Assembly: GCF_001426685.1 (NCBI RefSeq)
Contig: NZ_LMFB01000012.1
Span: 116,655-180,654 of the forward strand
Direction of reading: 5' to 3'
Length of the DNA: 64,000 nucleotides
Source: Rhizobium sp. Root483D2
GTDB taxonomy: Bacteria > Pseudomonadota > Alphaproteobacteria > Rhizobiales > Rhizobiaceae
The notes beneath the pieces were generated by a model, which was given only the letters and a program-made list of their open reading frames with translations, was not told the origin of the DNA and did not search any database. Shown piece after piece: positions 45,600 to 55,183 of the stretch (its first letter is position 1; each line of letters begins with the position of its first letter). The translations under genes and the position numbers were made by a program.

Positions 45600-45910
45600 G
45601 GTCAAAGCCTCTTGAATGGCCGGGATTACCGGCATTTGCCGGAATACCGGCGTTGAACATGAAATGAATTAGCCGGTCCCCATAATCGTCTTGGCCGCGT
45701 CTGTCAAAGATTAACTTGCCCAAGTGCCCGCTGCGCTTTTCTTTGGCAGGGAGGATGACCATTCTGCAACTTGGTGTTACGCAGCATTCAAAGTCGCGGA
45801 TAGCGGGCGGGGTATTTCGCAAAAACGCTTGCCGTGGAGAACGATACTGTGAGATTCCAGGGGGGCCGGGCGGCGCGCCAGGACGACCACATCCATTTTC
45901 AGGTAGGACA
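45600..45910. promoter_or_regulatory. Divergent region between the TIGR02300 gene and cmk
   Basis: These 311 bases hold no convincing gene. CCGGC-ATTT-GCCGG forms a small hairpin near 45630. Presumably both promoters lie here. In many alphaproteobacteria aroA sits directly before cmk; no trace of it is seen. Confidence 0.4.
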
Positions 45911-46561
45911 ATGACTTTCATCATCGCCATCGACGGACCTGCGGCTGCGGGCAAGGGCACCTTGTCGCGCCGGATCGCCGAGGAATATGGCTTCCATCAT
46001 CTCGATACCGGCCTGACCTATCGCGCCACGGCCAAGGCGCTGCTGGATGCCAGCCTGCCCCTGGACGACGAGAGGGTTGCTGAGCAGATGGCCCGCGATG
46101 TCGAGCTCTCCGGGCTCGATCGCGGCGTGCTGGCGGCCCATTCGATCGGCGAGGCCGCCTCCAAGATCGCAGTCATGCCGCTGGTGCGCCAGGCGCTTGT
46201 CGAGACGCAGCGCGCCTTTTCGCGTCGCGAGCCGGGCACGGTGCTGGATGGCCGCGATATCGGCACTGTCGTCTGCCCGCAGGCGCCGGTGAAACTTTAT
46301 GTGACGGCGTCGGCCGAAGTGCGGGCGCGCCGCCGGTTCGACGAGATCGTCGGGAACGGCACTCCTGCCGATTTTCTCGAGATCCTGGCCGATATCGTCA
46401 AGCGTGACGAACGCGATATGGGACGGGCTGATAGCCCGCTTCGCCCGGCGTCCGATGCGCACTTGCTAGATACGTCCGAAATGAGTATAGAGGCCGCATT
46501 CTTGACGGCGAAGACGTTTGTCGATGCCGCATGGAAGCATTCAGCAGGTTCGGAAAACTGA
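45911..46561 (+). CDS. cmk: Cytidylate kinase
   Basis: Phosphorylates CMP and dCMP, 216 aa. The P-loop is [20 protein letters not shown], and [20 protein letters not shown] and [20 protein letters not shown] are the substrate-binding and LID parts. AGGTAGGA precedes the ATG. It is followed by rpsA after 153 bases, the usual order. Confidence 0.96.
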   Translation: MTFIIAIDGPAAAGKGTLSRRIAEEYGFHHLDTGLTYRATAKALLDASLPLDDERVAEQMARDVELSGLDRGVLAAHSIGEAASKIAVMPLVRQALVETQRAFSRREPGTVLDGRDIGTVVCPQAPVKLYVTASAEVRARRRFDEIVGNGTPADFLEILADIVKRDERDMGRADSPLRPASDAHLLDTSEMSIEAAFLTAKTFVDAAWKHSAGSEN

Positions 46562-46714
46562 ACCACGGTTTTCCGGTCACGCCTGCGCCAAAAGAAGTTC
46601 GAACCACCATCCCCGCGCCGGATTTGCTCCTTCATGATTGGAGCGGATGGTTTTTGGACCTGTCAACGCTAACCCCCGGCGCCTGTGCCCCATGAAGGCA
46701 CATCAGGAGTATTC

Positions 46715-48418
46715 ATGTCTCAAGCTAACCCCACCCGCGACGATTTTGCCGCGTTGCTGCAGGAATCCTTTGCCACCCAGGATCTTGCCGAAGGCTACGT
46801 CACCAAGGGTATTGTAACGGCCATCGAGAAGGACGTCGCGATCGTTGACGTCGGCCTCAAGGTCGAAGGCCGCATCGCTCTGAAGGAATTCGGCGCGAAG
46901 GCCAAGGACGGCACGCTGAAGGTCGGCGATGAAGTCGAAGTTTACGTCGAGCGCATCGAAAATGCGATGGGCGAAGCCGTTCTGTCGCGCGAGAAGGCTC
47001 GCCGCGAAGAGAGCTGGGTCCGCCTCGAAGTCAAGTTCGAAGCCGGCGAACGCGTCGAAGGCGTCATCTTCAACCAGGTCAAGGGTGGTTTCACCGTCGA
47101 TCTGGATGGTGCCGTTGCCTTCCTGCCGCGCTCCCAGGTCGATATCCGTCCGATCCGCGACGTTACCCCGCTGATGCACAACCCGCAGCCCTTCGAAATC
47201 CTCAAGATGGACAAGCGCCGCGGCAACATCGTTGTTTCGCGCCGTACGGTTCTGGAAGAATCGCGTGCTGAACAGCGTTCGGAAATCGTCCAGAACCTCG
47301 AAGAAGGCCAGGTTGTTGACGGCGTCGTCAAGAACATCACCGATTACGGTGCGTTCGTTGATCTCGGCGGCATTGACGGCCTGCTGCACGTCACCGACAT
47401 GGCATGGCGCCGCGTCAACCATCCGTCGGAAATCCTGAACATCGGCCAGCAGGTCAAGGTTCAGATCATCCGCATCAACCAGGAAACCCACCGCATCTCG
47501 CTCGGCATGAAGCAGCTCGAGTCGGATCCTTGGGATGGTATCGGTGCCAAGTACCCGGTCGGCAAGAAGATCTCCGGTACCGTCACCAACATCACCGATT
47601 ACGGTGCGTTCGTAGAGCTGGAGCCGGGCATCGAAGGCCTGATCCACATCTCCGAAATGTCCTGGACCAAGAAGAACGTACATCCCGGCAAGATCCTGTC
47701 CACGACGCAGGAAGTCGACGTTGTCGTTCTCGAAGTCGATCCGACCAAGCGCCGCATCTCGCTCGGCCTCAAGCAGACGCTTGAGAACCCGTGGCAGGCA
47801 TTCGCGCACAGCCATCCGGCTGGCACGGAAGTTGAAGGCGAAGTCAAGAACAAGACCGAATTCGGCCTGTTCATTGGCCTCGACGGCGACGTTGACGGCA
47901 TGGTGCATCTCTCCGACCTCGACTGGAACCGTCCGGGCGAACAGGTCATCGAAGAGTTCAACAAGGGCGACATGGTCAAGGCCGTCGTTCTGGATGTGGA
48001 CGTCGAAAAGGAACGCATCTCGCTCGGCATCAAGCAGCTCGGCAAGGACGCAGTCGGCGACGCTGCTGCTTCCGGCGACCTGCGCAAGAACGCCGTTGTT
48101 TCGTGCGAAGTGCTCGCCGTCAACGACGGTGGCATCGAAGTGAAGCTCGTCAACCACGAAGACCTCACCTCGTTCATCCGCCGTGCCGATCTGTCGCGTG
48201 ACCGCGACGAACAGCGTCCGGAGCGTTTCTCCGTTGGTCAGGTTGTCGACGCTCGCGTCACCAACTTCTCCAAGAAGGACCGCAAGGTCATGCTGTCGAT
48301 CAAGGCACTGGAAATCGCTGAAGAGAAGGAAGCCGTCGCACAGTTCGGTTCGTCCGACTCGGGCGCTTCGCTCGGCGACATCCTGGGCGCAGCCCTGAAG
48401 AACCGCGGCGGCGAATAA
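46715..48418 (+). CDS. rpsA: 30S ribosomal protein S1
   Basis: mRNA-binding protein of the small subunit, 567 aa, with six S1 domains. Repeated signatures are VKNITDYGAFVDLGGIDGLL, VTNITDYGAFVELEPGIEGL and VKNKTEFGLFIGLDGDVDGM. CAGGAG precedes the ATG at 46715. A strong terminator follows. Confidence 0.97.
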   Translation: MSQANPTRDDFAALLQESFATQDLAEGYVTKGIVTAIEKDVAIVDVGLKVEGRIALKEFGAKAKDGTLKVGDEVEVYVERIENAMGEAVLSREKARREESWVRLEVKFEAGERVEGVIFNQVKGGFTVDLDGAVAFLPRSQVDIRPIRDVTPLMHNPQPFEILKMDKRRGNIVVSRRTVLEESRAEQRSEIVQNLEEGQVVDGVVKNITDYGAFVDLGGIDGLLHVTDMAWRRVNHPSEILNIGQQVKVQIIRINQETHRISLGMKQLESDPWDGIGAKYPVGKKISGTVTNITDYGAFVELEPGIEGLIHISEMSWTKKNVHPGKILSTTQEVDVVVLEVDPTKRRISLGLKQTLENPWQAFAHSHPAGTEVEGEVKNKTEFGLFIGLDGDVDGMVHLSDLDWNRPGEQVIEEFNKGDMVKAVVLDVDVEKERISLGIKQLGKDAVGDAAASGDLRKNAVVSCEVLAVNDGGIEVKLVNHEDLTSFIRRADLSRDRDEQRPERFSVGQVVDARVTNFSKKDRKVMLSIKALEIAEEKEAVAQFGSSDSGASLGDILGAALKNRGGE

Positions 48419-48439
48419 GCCTCTGCAGTCTGAATAAAG

Positions 48440-48472
48440 AAGCCCGCGGAAAGCAATTTCCGCGGGCTTTTT
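48440..48472 (+). terminator. Rho-independent terminator of rpsA
   Basis: A perfect 13-bp stem (AAGCCCGCGGAAA / TTTCCGCGGGCTT) with a GCAA tetraloop is followed by a T-run. Confidence 0.93.
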
Positions 48473-48510
48473 CATGGCCTGGTCCAAAGGCTGGAGCAGC
48501 GCGTAGCCGC

Positions 48511-50361
48511 TCAGCCATAGCCGCCCATGCGGCGGTAGAGGTCATAGGCGTCAGCCGCCTCGTCGTCCGCGTCCTCAGTGATCGCCTGCGGCGCAGCCCC
48601 GGTCTGGTCTTCCGGCTCGCCTTGCTCTTCGCTGTGTTCGCCTTCATCCCCGCTGTCTTGCCCGGAAAAGGCGGGCTGCTCCTCATCCTCGGTCTCCACG
48701 GTCCGAGACGCCTGCGTCTTTGCCGGCAGGTAAGGGATCATCGCGAAGGGGATTGCATCTCTGACGAGCCCGGCATCGGGCAGCCGCATGGCCTGGGCTT
48801 CCCGCGCACTTTCGTCCATAGCAGCAGAGTGTAGTGGCACCTGGCGGCCTGCCGCTTTCTCCTCAGGTCCACCGAGCACTGCGCTCCAAGCCTCGGATTC
48901 CAGCGCAAGCGGCTCGGTCTGATCGCCTGTATCGCCTGTCAGCACAGATGTGTCCGGCAGCACCCCGTCGATGTCAGCGGCGTCCAGTTGCGCAAACAGG
49001 ATTTCGGCACCCATATCCGCTGTGTCGCCTGCCATAAGGGCAAACAGAGTCCCGGTTTTGTCCGGCGCGGCGCCGGGCAGCGGCAGGCTGGCTTCCACCA
49101 GCGCTTTCAGCGTCTGCGCAAGGCTCTTTCCCGTGTGGTCCATCTCGGTTTCGGAATAAGACGACGGCATCTCATCGGCACTGACAATGGATGGATCCTG
49201 GAGATCGATCTCCCGCTCGCCGGGATCACGAACCGTGACGCCATCGGCCTCGGTTCTCTCACCTTCAGCGGCAGAACTTGCGGGTGGCACTGCCCGATCG
49301 GCTGTGTCCGGCCGGGCTTGCGCAGTGCCGAATTCATCACCCTCGGTCTGCGCCTGCGCTCCCGCCGCACCGGAAGAGCGCTCCGGCTGCGTGGACATTT
49401 CCTCCGATTCCGCAAAGTCGAGCCCCAGGTCTTCCACCAGTTCCGCCTTCAATTGATCATCTATGCCGGATGTGATCGTGGCGACTTGGGAAAGAGCCTC
49501 CGGATCATCAGCTAGAAAGGCGGCAGCGGCGCGCAGCAGCGGGATCGTGTCGGAATTCGCCTTGGCCGGTTGTTGCGGCTGCCCGCCGGTGGCGGCCGTG
49601 CCGTTTCCGCTTGCCGTCTGGCCCTTCGGCGGGGATTGCTCCGTGCGCACAGCTGTTGCCGCGCTGTCCCCGTCGATGCTCTCTTCAAAGGCAATGATGG
49701 CCGACGCCCTATCGTCACCACCAAACGCCTTTTTCAGCGCGGCCTGCAGCAGGCCGGGGTCAGCAATATGAGCCGGATTCGGCACAATCATCTGCGGGAT
49801 GTTGACCGGTGCCGGACGGCCCGGCACTATCTGCGCCTGGCCCTGCTGCACGGTTGCAGCCGGCAATGGTCTGCCTTCCGGCAGCGTGCTGCCGGCGCGG
49901 GGAATCGCCGGCATTACCACCGGCCTGTCGAGCGGGCGCGGCATATCACTGAGCGAGGGCATCTTCAGCACTTCGGCGAGAATCTTGATGGAGATCGCCA
50001 GATTGTGCTGCCCCAGCTGCTTTTCCAGCGCCACCCGCGTTGCCGGAGGCAGCGTTTCCAGAAAGACGGCGAGCCGCTTGGTGAAATCGCGCAATGTCTC
50101 CTGCGGCAAAGGGGGAAATTTCAGGATCTTCGCCAGCGTGTCGAGCAGGCGGATCAGGGCGTCCTTCGGCAAGGGCTCGGTTCCCAGCAGATGCCGGTTC
50201 AAGGTCTCAAGGATTTTCAAAACCGCTTCCGACTGGGTTCCGGAGATCCGGCCAGGGATGGCGACGATCGGCGCGCGCTCCCGCGAAGGGGCGGCTTCGA
50301 CGGCTGATGCTCCTTGTGCCGCCGGAATCGGCGCCTTGACTGAGAGAATGGGCATCAGCAT
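48511..50361 (-). CDS. Large acidic low-complexity protein of unknown function
   Basis: A 616-aa soluble protein that I cannot assign. The first ~140 residues look folded and helical (SEAVLKILETLNRHLLGTEP, LPQETLRDFTKRLAVFLETL, KQLGQHNLAISIKILAEVLK). The rest is rich in Ala, Asp, Glu, Gly and Pro, with no signal peptide or membrane span. It ends DDEAADAYDLYRRMGGYG. The layout, a structured end plus a long disordered body, recalls hook-length control (FliK-like) or scaffold proteins, but no FliK C-terminal domain is visible. GGAG precedes the ATG at 50361. Confidence 0.7.
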   Translation of the reverse strand: MLMPILSVKAPIPAAQGASAVEAAPSRERAPIVAIPGRISGTQSEAVLKILETLNRHLLGTEPLPKDALIRLLDTLAKILKFPPLPQETLRDFTKRLAVFLETLPPATRVALEKQLGQHNLAISIKILAEVLKMPSLSDMPRPLDRPVVMPAIPRAGSTLPEGRPLPAATVQQGQAQIVPGRPAPVNIPQMIVPNPAHIADPGLLQAALKKAFGGDDRASAIIAFEESIDGDSAATAVRTEQSPPKGQTASGNGTAATGGQPQQPAKANSDTIPLLRAAAAFLADDPEALSQVATITSGIDDQLKAELVEDLGLDFAESEEMSTQPERSSGAAGAQAQTEGDEFGTAQARPDTADRAVPPASSAAEGERTEADGVTVRDPGEREIDLQDPSIVSADEMPSSYSETEMDHTGKSLAQTLKALVEASLPLPGAAPDKTGTLFALMAGDTADMGAEILFAQLDAADIDGVLPDTSVLTGDTGDQTEPLALESEAWSAVLGGPEEKAAGRQVPLHSAAMDESAREAQAMRLPDAGLVRDAIPFAMIPYLPAKTQASRTVETEDEEQPAFSGQDSGDEGEHSEEQGEPEDQTGAAPQAITEDADDEAADAYDLYRRMGGYG

Positions 50362-50719
50362 CGCAATCTCCGTCCTGTTCGCGTGGCGGCTTTGCAGCCA
50401 TATCTGTCCCGGCGGGCAGCCTAAAGGCCGGATGTCACCAGGCATTGTCGAGGGATGATGGCGCTTCATGCGCATGCCCGGCGGCGCTTTCACGGGCCGT
50501 ACTGGACTGCGGCTGCGGCGTGCAACCAAAGTTGCCGGGCTTTGTATATCCCCATCTTAAGGTGGAATGATTGACAGAATATTAACCATGACGCGGGCCG
50601 GTTGCCGCGACTGGCAGGCCGCCCGTTGGCCCTTGCCGCCTCCTTGCGGCTCGCGTACATCTTGGCCCTGCGCCGCCGCAGTTCGCGGCGCTGCTTGGAA
50701 TTGCTTTCGGGGGAATGCG
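50362..50719. promoter_or_regulatory. Divergent region upstream of nadV
   Basis: These 358 bases contain no convincing gene. GCGCCGC (50670-50676) and GCGGCGC (50685-50691) form a 7-bp hairpin 28 bases before the nadV start. TTGACA occurs at 50571-50576 without a good -10 partner. Otherwise I see nothing. Confidence 0.4.
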
Positions 50720-52102
50720 ATGAACCTGACCAACCTGATCCTCAACACCGACAGCTACAAGTTCAGCCATTTCCTGCAATATCCGTCCGGCACGAAAGGT
50801 ATCTGCGCCTATATTGAGACGCGCGGGCATCCGGATCAGGCCGACGTCGTGTTCTTCGGCCTGCAGATGTTCCTGAAGGAATATCTCAGCAAGCCGGTGA
50901 CATCGGCCGATGTCGATGAGGCCGAAGCAATTGTCGTCGCCCATGGCCTGCCGTTCAATCGCGCCGGCTGGATGCGCATCGTCGATCATTTCGGCGGCTA
51001 CCTGCCGCTCGAGATCCAGGCTCTGCCGGAGGGAACGCTTTTGCGCCGTGGCGTGCCGATGGTGCAGGTCCTCAATACCGATCCGGAGAGCTTCTGGCTC
51101 ACCTCCTATATCGAAACCGCACTCCTGCGCGCCGTCTGGTATCCGTCCTCGGTCGCCAGCAATGCCCGCAAGATCAAGCAGATCATCCGGCCGGTTCTGG
51201 AAAAAACCTGCGACGATCCGGAAGCAGCCCTGCCGTTCCGCCTGCACGATTTTGGCGCCCGTGGCGTCGGCGCTCTCGAACAGGCCGGTCTTGGCGGAGC
51301 AGCCCATCTCGTCAATTTCATGGGCACGGATACCGTCACCGGCGTTCTCTATGCGCGGCGTTACTATGGCGCCGAAATGGCCGGGTTCTCGATCCCCGCC
51401 TCCGAACATTCGACCATGACCGCCTGGGGCGTGGAGCGGGAAGCGGAAGCCTATTCCAACATGATCGATCGCTTTGCCGGCGGCGGCATGTTCGCCGTCG
51501 TGTCGGATAGCTACGACATCAATTACGCCGTCTCGGAAATCTGGGGCGAGCAGCTGCGCGAAAAGGTGAGGGCAAGCGGCGGTACGGTGGTCATCCGGCC
51601 CGATAGCGGCGATCCCATCGAGACGCCGGTGCATGTCATCAAGCAGCTCGACTATCATTTCGGCTCGTCGCTGAATGGCAAGGGTTACAAGGTGCTCGAC
51701 AAATCCGTCCGGGTGATCCAGGGCGACGGCATTTCCACCGCCGATATCAGCCAGATTCTTGGCCGGCTGGAAGCCTTCGGCTTTTCGGCGGAAAATATCG
51801 CCTTCGGCATGGGCGGCGCGCTGTTGCAGAAGGTCAATCGCGATACCTATTCCTTCGCCATGAAAACCAATGCGCGGCTCGACGAGACCGGCACATGGCA
51901 TGACGTTTTCAAGCGCCCAGCCACCATGAACGTCAAGGCCTCGAAGGCGGGACGCCAAGCCGTCGTCAAAGGGCTTGGCGGACTTGAGGCTGTACGGCTC
52001 GATGAGCTCAAGGACCGCCAGAATCATCTTGAGACGGTCTGGAAGAACGGCGATCTGCTGCGGGATTGGCATTTTGAGGAAATCCGCGCCCGCGCGAAAT
52101 AG
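50720..52102 (+). CDS. nadV: Nicotinamide phosphoribosyltransferase
   Basis: Makes nicotinamide mononucleotide from nicotinamide and PRPP for NAD salvage. The protein is 460 aa of the NAMPT/NadV type. The signatures are LNTDSYKFSHFLQYPSGTKG, RLHDFGARGVGALEQAGLGG, FMGTDTVTGV, PASEHSTM, VSDSYDI and VVIRPDSGDP. The ATG at 50720 follows GGGGGAA. No NAD biosynthesis partner is adjacent. Confidence 0.93.
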   Translation: MNLTNLILNTDSYKFSHFLQYPSGTKGICAYIETRGHPDQADVVFFGLQMFLKEYLSKPVTSADVDEAEAIVVAHGLPFNRAGWMRIVDHFGGYLPLEIQALPEGTLLRRGVPMVQVLNTDPESFWLTSYIETALLRAVWYPSSVASNARKIKQIIRPVLEKTCDDPEAALPFRLHDFGARGVGALEQAGLGGAAHLVNFMGTDTVTGVLYARRYYGAEMAGFSIPASEHSTMTAWGVEREAEAYSNMIDRFAGGGMFAVVSDSYDINYAVSEIWGEQLREKVRASGGTVVIRPDSGDPIETPVHVIKQLDYHFGSSLNGKGYKVLDKSVRVIQGDGISTADISQILGRLEAFGFSAENIAFGMGGALLQKVNRDTYSFAMKTNARLDETGTWHDVFKRPATMNVKASKAGRQAVVKGLGGLEAVRLDELKDRQNHLETVWKNGDLLRDWHFEEIRARAK

Positions 52103-52174
52103 GATAAAATAGGATATTGCCTGGGCGGCGATCCCGCCCCATCTTTGGCTCTGGTCTATCGTGGAGCCTGCAAG

Positions 52175-52510
52175 ATGACGGTTCGTCCGCCGCAATCGCT
52201 GTCGCCATCCTTGAGCCGGGATACCGGCCTTAACCTGCTCGAATACGAGCTGATGTCGGAACGGGCCGATGCGCTTGGCCGCCATGAATTGAAGGTGGAA
52301 AAAGCGATTACCGCCTTGAGCGTGCTGAGCGATCCCGCAACCATGCCGGAGCGGCGCGAGCAATTGCTGGATGATGCCGCAGATGTCGTCTGGGCCTTCT
52401 TCATCCAGCGCGAAATCTGCGGCCTGCGCTCAAACCGAGATGCCGTCCAGCGCTATTGTATCCCGAAAGAAGTGATGGCGCGGCTTGGCATCGTCAGGCG
52501 CAAAACCTGA
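52175..52510 (+). CDS. DUF6665 family protein
   Basis: A 111-aa small soluble helical protein (LNLLEYELMSERADALGRHE, DDAADVVWAFFIQREICGLR). It resembles DUF6665 proteins of rhizobia, with no known function. GGAG lies 8 bases before the ATG at 52175. It follows nadV by 72 bases and its stop codon abuts the stop of the convergent 454-aa gene. Confidence 0.7.
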   Translation: MTVRPPQSLSPSLSRDTGLNLLEYELMSERADALGRHELKVEKAITALSVLSDPATMPERREQLLDDAADVVWAFFIQREICGLRSNRDAVQRYCIPKEVMARLGIVRRKT

Positions 52511-53875
52511 TCAGGCAGCCCGCGTCGCTTCGGCCTGGCGCTTCAGAATTTCGTAAATGCCGTTTTCGTCCAGGCTGACCGGCAGGATGCCGCTTGCCTG
52601 CCCGTCCTCGCCCCCTGGCGTCCCGGCATCTCCGGGCCCCGCGCGGGCGAGCGTAACGGCCGCTTCTGCCTCGTCCTTGGCCTCGTCGGACGTTTCCGTC
52701 GATCCGGCCTCCGGGCTGGCCGCGTCGGCCTTGCCAGCCGCGCTATTGCTGGCAGCGGCGCTTTCCGCCTCGTCTTGAATTTCCGCCATTTCGGCGCCGG
52801 CGGCCAAAGTCAAAAGCAGGTCGCCGGATGTGACAACGTCTGCAACTGGCTTGCCGTCAACGGTCGGCGTGCCGGTGTTTCCGGGAGCATTGAGGAGCGC
52901 GTCGTTGACCTTTTCGATCGTCTCTTGAACGTCCTTGACGGCCTCCAGCTTTTCGCCGGCTTCCAGCTTGCGAATGTCCTCTTCGCGCTCTTGCCGCGTT
53001 TCTGCGGTCTCGACGCGGGTCGGGTCCGGCTGCTGCGTTCGCGCCAGCTTCAATTCTTCGATGGATCTCGGATCGGCGATATCTTCCAGCCGCTGGATCG
53101 CGATCTGGGCATCCTGCGCCGAGGTGCCGTTTGAGCGGGCGTCATCGTCAAGAACTTCCTGGATGATTTTCGCCTGGGTTCCAGAGGGGCGCTTGATCGC
53201 ATCCACCATCTGGGCGGCCGTGATGCCGAGATCGCGCAGGCCGGTCTTGGTTTCCAGCTCCTCGATGCTGGCAGGCATCGATTTACGCGCACTCGCCATC
53301 GTCTCGCCGATGCGCTTGCTGTAAACTATGTCCTCTTCGCCCTCGTTCTGCGTCAAGCCATATTGGGTCACGAAGCGCGCGGCCATCTTGGCCATGTCGG
53401 TCGCCTCATCGGCGGTACCGTTCAGGACGGCATCGATGTCATCGACGGAGACGCGGAAACGGGCAAGCGTGATTTCCTGTGCGCCGCCGGGAATGGGCGA
53501 AACGATGGGAAGATTGGCTTCCTTCTTGCCGATCATCTGAACCAGCGTCAGCGAATCCTCGACACGGGTGCCGAAATCCAGATCGGTCTCATCCTTGCCG
53601 CGCTCCACCCCCAAAACGCTCAAAAAGCGCGAGATCAGCTGCGCCATCGGATTGTCGTCGCTCTTTAAGGCGCCGAAGAAATGGGCATTGACCTTGTCGT
53701 TCAGCGCCGCATGGCTCTTGCTGGCGGAAATGCGCGCCTTGAGGATGTCGTCCTCTTTGGTGTCCTTGCGCGCTTTCTTTTCGTCTTCGATACGCTTTTC
53801 GTCCGCCTGGTCGATCATCGACTGCATCAGCGTGGTGGAAACGGTTCCGGCACTCGCCTGGAGGGGGGTGATCAT
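52511..53875 (-). CDS. Alpha-helical acidic protein of unknown function
   Basis: A 454-aa soluble protein I do not recognise. The N-terminal 300 residues are rich in charged helices (MQSMIDQADEKRIEDEKKAR, DTKEDDILKARI, VEDSLTLVQMIGKKEANLPI, RLEDIADPRSIEELKLARTQ). The last ~120 are low-complexity Ala/Glu/Ser/Gly, ending PVSLDENGIYEILKRQAEAT. No signal or membrane span is seen. It resembles the 616-aa protein at 48511 in style (acidic, folded start, disordered end), and the two flank nadV. GGAG precedes ATG 53875. Confidence 0.7.
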   Translation of the reverse strand: MITPLQASAGTVSTTLMQSMIDQADEKRIEDEKKARKDTKEDDILKARISASKSHAALNDKVNAHFFGALKSDDNPMAQLISRFLSVLGVERGKDETDLDFGTRVEDSLTLVQMIGKKEANLPIVSPIPGGAQEITLARFRVSVDDIDAVLNGTADEATDMAKMAARFVTQYGLTQNEGEEDIVYSKRIGETMASARKSMPASIEELETKTGLRDLGITAAQMVDAIKRPSGTQAKIIQEVLDDDARSNGTSAQDAQIAIQRLEDIADPRSIEELKLARTQQPDPTRVETAETRQEREEDIRKLEAGEKLEAVKDVQETIEKVNDALLNAPGNTGTPTVDGKPVADVVTSGDLLLTLAAGAEMAEIQDEAESAAASNSAAGKADAASPEAGSTETSDEAKDEAEAAVTLARAGPGDAGTPGGEDGQASGILPVSLDENGIYEILKRQAEATRAA

Positions 53876-53975
53876 GGCTGCTCCGCGCGATCTGCAACGT
53901 GGGATACCGCAGACAGTAAAGGGCAACCTTTAATGCTTGATTAACCTCGTTTGGCGATCGCGCAATTCCGCGGCA

Positions 53976-54602
53976 TCAGCTATGCGCGAAAATGTCCGTT
54001 TCGTCCCAACCCAGAAGGTCGAGCTTGGAGCGGGTCGGCAGGAAGGCAAAGCAGGCGTCGGCATGTTCGGCGCGGCCATCACGGATCAGCCGCGCGGTCA
54101 GCTTGTCGCGCAGCGCATGCAGATAAAGCACGTCGGACGCAGCATATTCGAGCTGCGCCTGCGAGAGTTTATCGGCGGCCCAGTCGGACGACTGCTGATG
54201 CTTGGAAATGTCGACCTCAAGCATTTCCTTCAGATTGTCTTTGAGCCCATGCCGGTCGGTATAGGTGCGTGTCAGCCGCGAGGCGATCTTGGTGCAGAAC
54301 ACCGGCGCCGCCGTGACCCCAAAGGTTTGAAACAGCACGGCAATGTCGAAACGGCCGAAATGGAAAATCTTCTGCCGGGCCGGGTCTTCCAGCATGGCGG
54401 TGAGGTTGGGTGCCTGTGTCTGGCCCTTGGCGATCCGGATTACGTCGGCGGTGCCGTCGCCCGGCGAAAGCTGCACGAGGCAGAGCCGGTCGCGGCGCGG
54501 AATAAGGCCGAGCGTTTCGGTGTCGATGGCAATCGCCCCCTTGTAGCGGGCGGCGTCTTCAACTGAAATGTCGCCTTCGTGAAGCCGTATTGTATTTGCC
54601 AT
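53976..54602 (-). CDS. rnd: RNase D-like 3'-5' exonuclease
   Basis: A 208-aa DEDDy exonuclease corresponding to the catalytic domain of RNase D without the HRDC domains. Motifs are IAIDTETLGLIPRRDRLCLV (Asp27, Glu29), HFGRFDIAVLFQ and the YAASDVLYLHALRDKL motif with the catalytic Tyr and Asp. Short versions like this are usual in rhizobia and process tRNA or other small RNA 3' ends. Confidence 0.88.
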   Translation of the reverse strand: MANTIRLHEGDISVEDAARYKGAIAIDTETLGLIPRRDRLCLVQLSPGDGTADVIRIAKGQTQAPNLTAMLEDPARQKIFHFGRFDIAVLFQTFGVTAAPVFCTKIASRLTRTYTDRHGLKDNLKEMLEVDISKHQQSSDWAADKLSQAQLEYAASDVLYLHALRDKLTARLIRDGRAEHADACFAFLPTRSKLDLLGWDETDIFAHS

Positions 54603-54742
54603 GGAAAACCCCACATCAGCCGGCAAAATGCCGCGCTCTCGTTCAAGTCGTTGGGCTATAGCGCAAGTTCACCGGAAACGATACCGTCTCCTTGACGCCC
54701 GGGGGAGAGTGGTGACCCTGTCGGGCAGGCTTGGAGCTTGAG

Positions 54743-55057
54743 ATGTTGATCCCGAAGGCTGTTCTTTTTTCCATGGCTTTGATCGTGTCCGTACATCCTG
54801 CCGCAGCAGGCTCGGTGTCTCCCGAACCCCTGCAGTTTGCCCAGGTTTTCAGTGATCTTCCGGGCGTGACGACGCAGGAGCAGGCTGAAGATGCCAAGCG
54901 CCTGAAATGCGAGCAGGTGCTGGTCAAGCGCCACATCACGAGCCTCGACCCGGTCTATGATACCGTCAATTCCTGCCGCCGCGGCGACGGCCCTGCCTTC
55001 CGGTCGATGCGCCTTCCCCCGTCGATTGAACGCCAGCTGCGCGGCTTCAATTACTGA
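54743..55057 (+). CDS. Small exported protein of unknown function
   Basis: A 104-aa protein with a signal peptide (MLIPKAVLFSMALIVSVHPA, cleavage near AAAG). The mature part (KCEQVLVKRHITSLDPVYDT) has two cysteines that may form a disulfide. GGAG lies 6 bases before the ATG at 54743. No family is recognised. Confidence 0.65.
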   Translation: MLIPKAVLFSMALIVSVHPAAAGSVSPEPLQFAQVFSDLPGVTTQEQAEDAKRLKCEQVLVKRHITSLDPVYDTVNSCRRGDGPAFRSMRLPPSIERQLRGFNY

Positions 55058-55149
55058 GTGCCCGACTATCGATGGGCTGACTATGGATAGGGCAACCGGG
55101 CGCCTTGCAAATCGCAATATGATCAATACAACGTTTTGGCATGAGGAGT

Positions 55150-55168
55150 GCCGGGCTTTCTGCCCGGC
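55150..55168 (+). promoter_or_regulatory. Hairpin just before the 2-hydroxyacid dehydrogenase
   Basis: GCCGGGC (55150-55156) and GCCCGGC (55162-55168) form a perfect 7-bp hairpin with a TTTCT loop, immediately 5' of the GGGAG ribosome site. It may be a leftover terminator or a translation control element. Confidence 0.35.
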
Positions 55169-55183
55169 CCGGGAGACGACATC

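Noticed and set aside
46703-48487. Long open frame antisense to rpsA
   Set aside because: Shadow of the six-repeat S1 gene; the repeats in it simply mirror the S1 domains.
50571-50599. Sigma-70 promoter for nadV
   Set aside because: TTGACA is present but no acceptable -10 hexamer lies 16-18 bases downstream.
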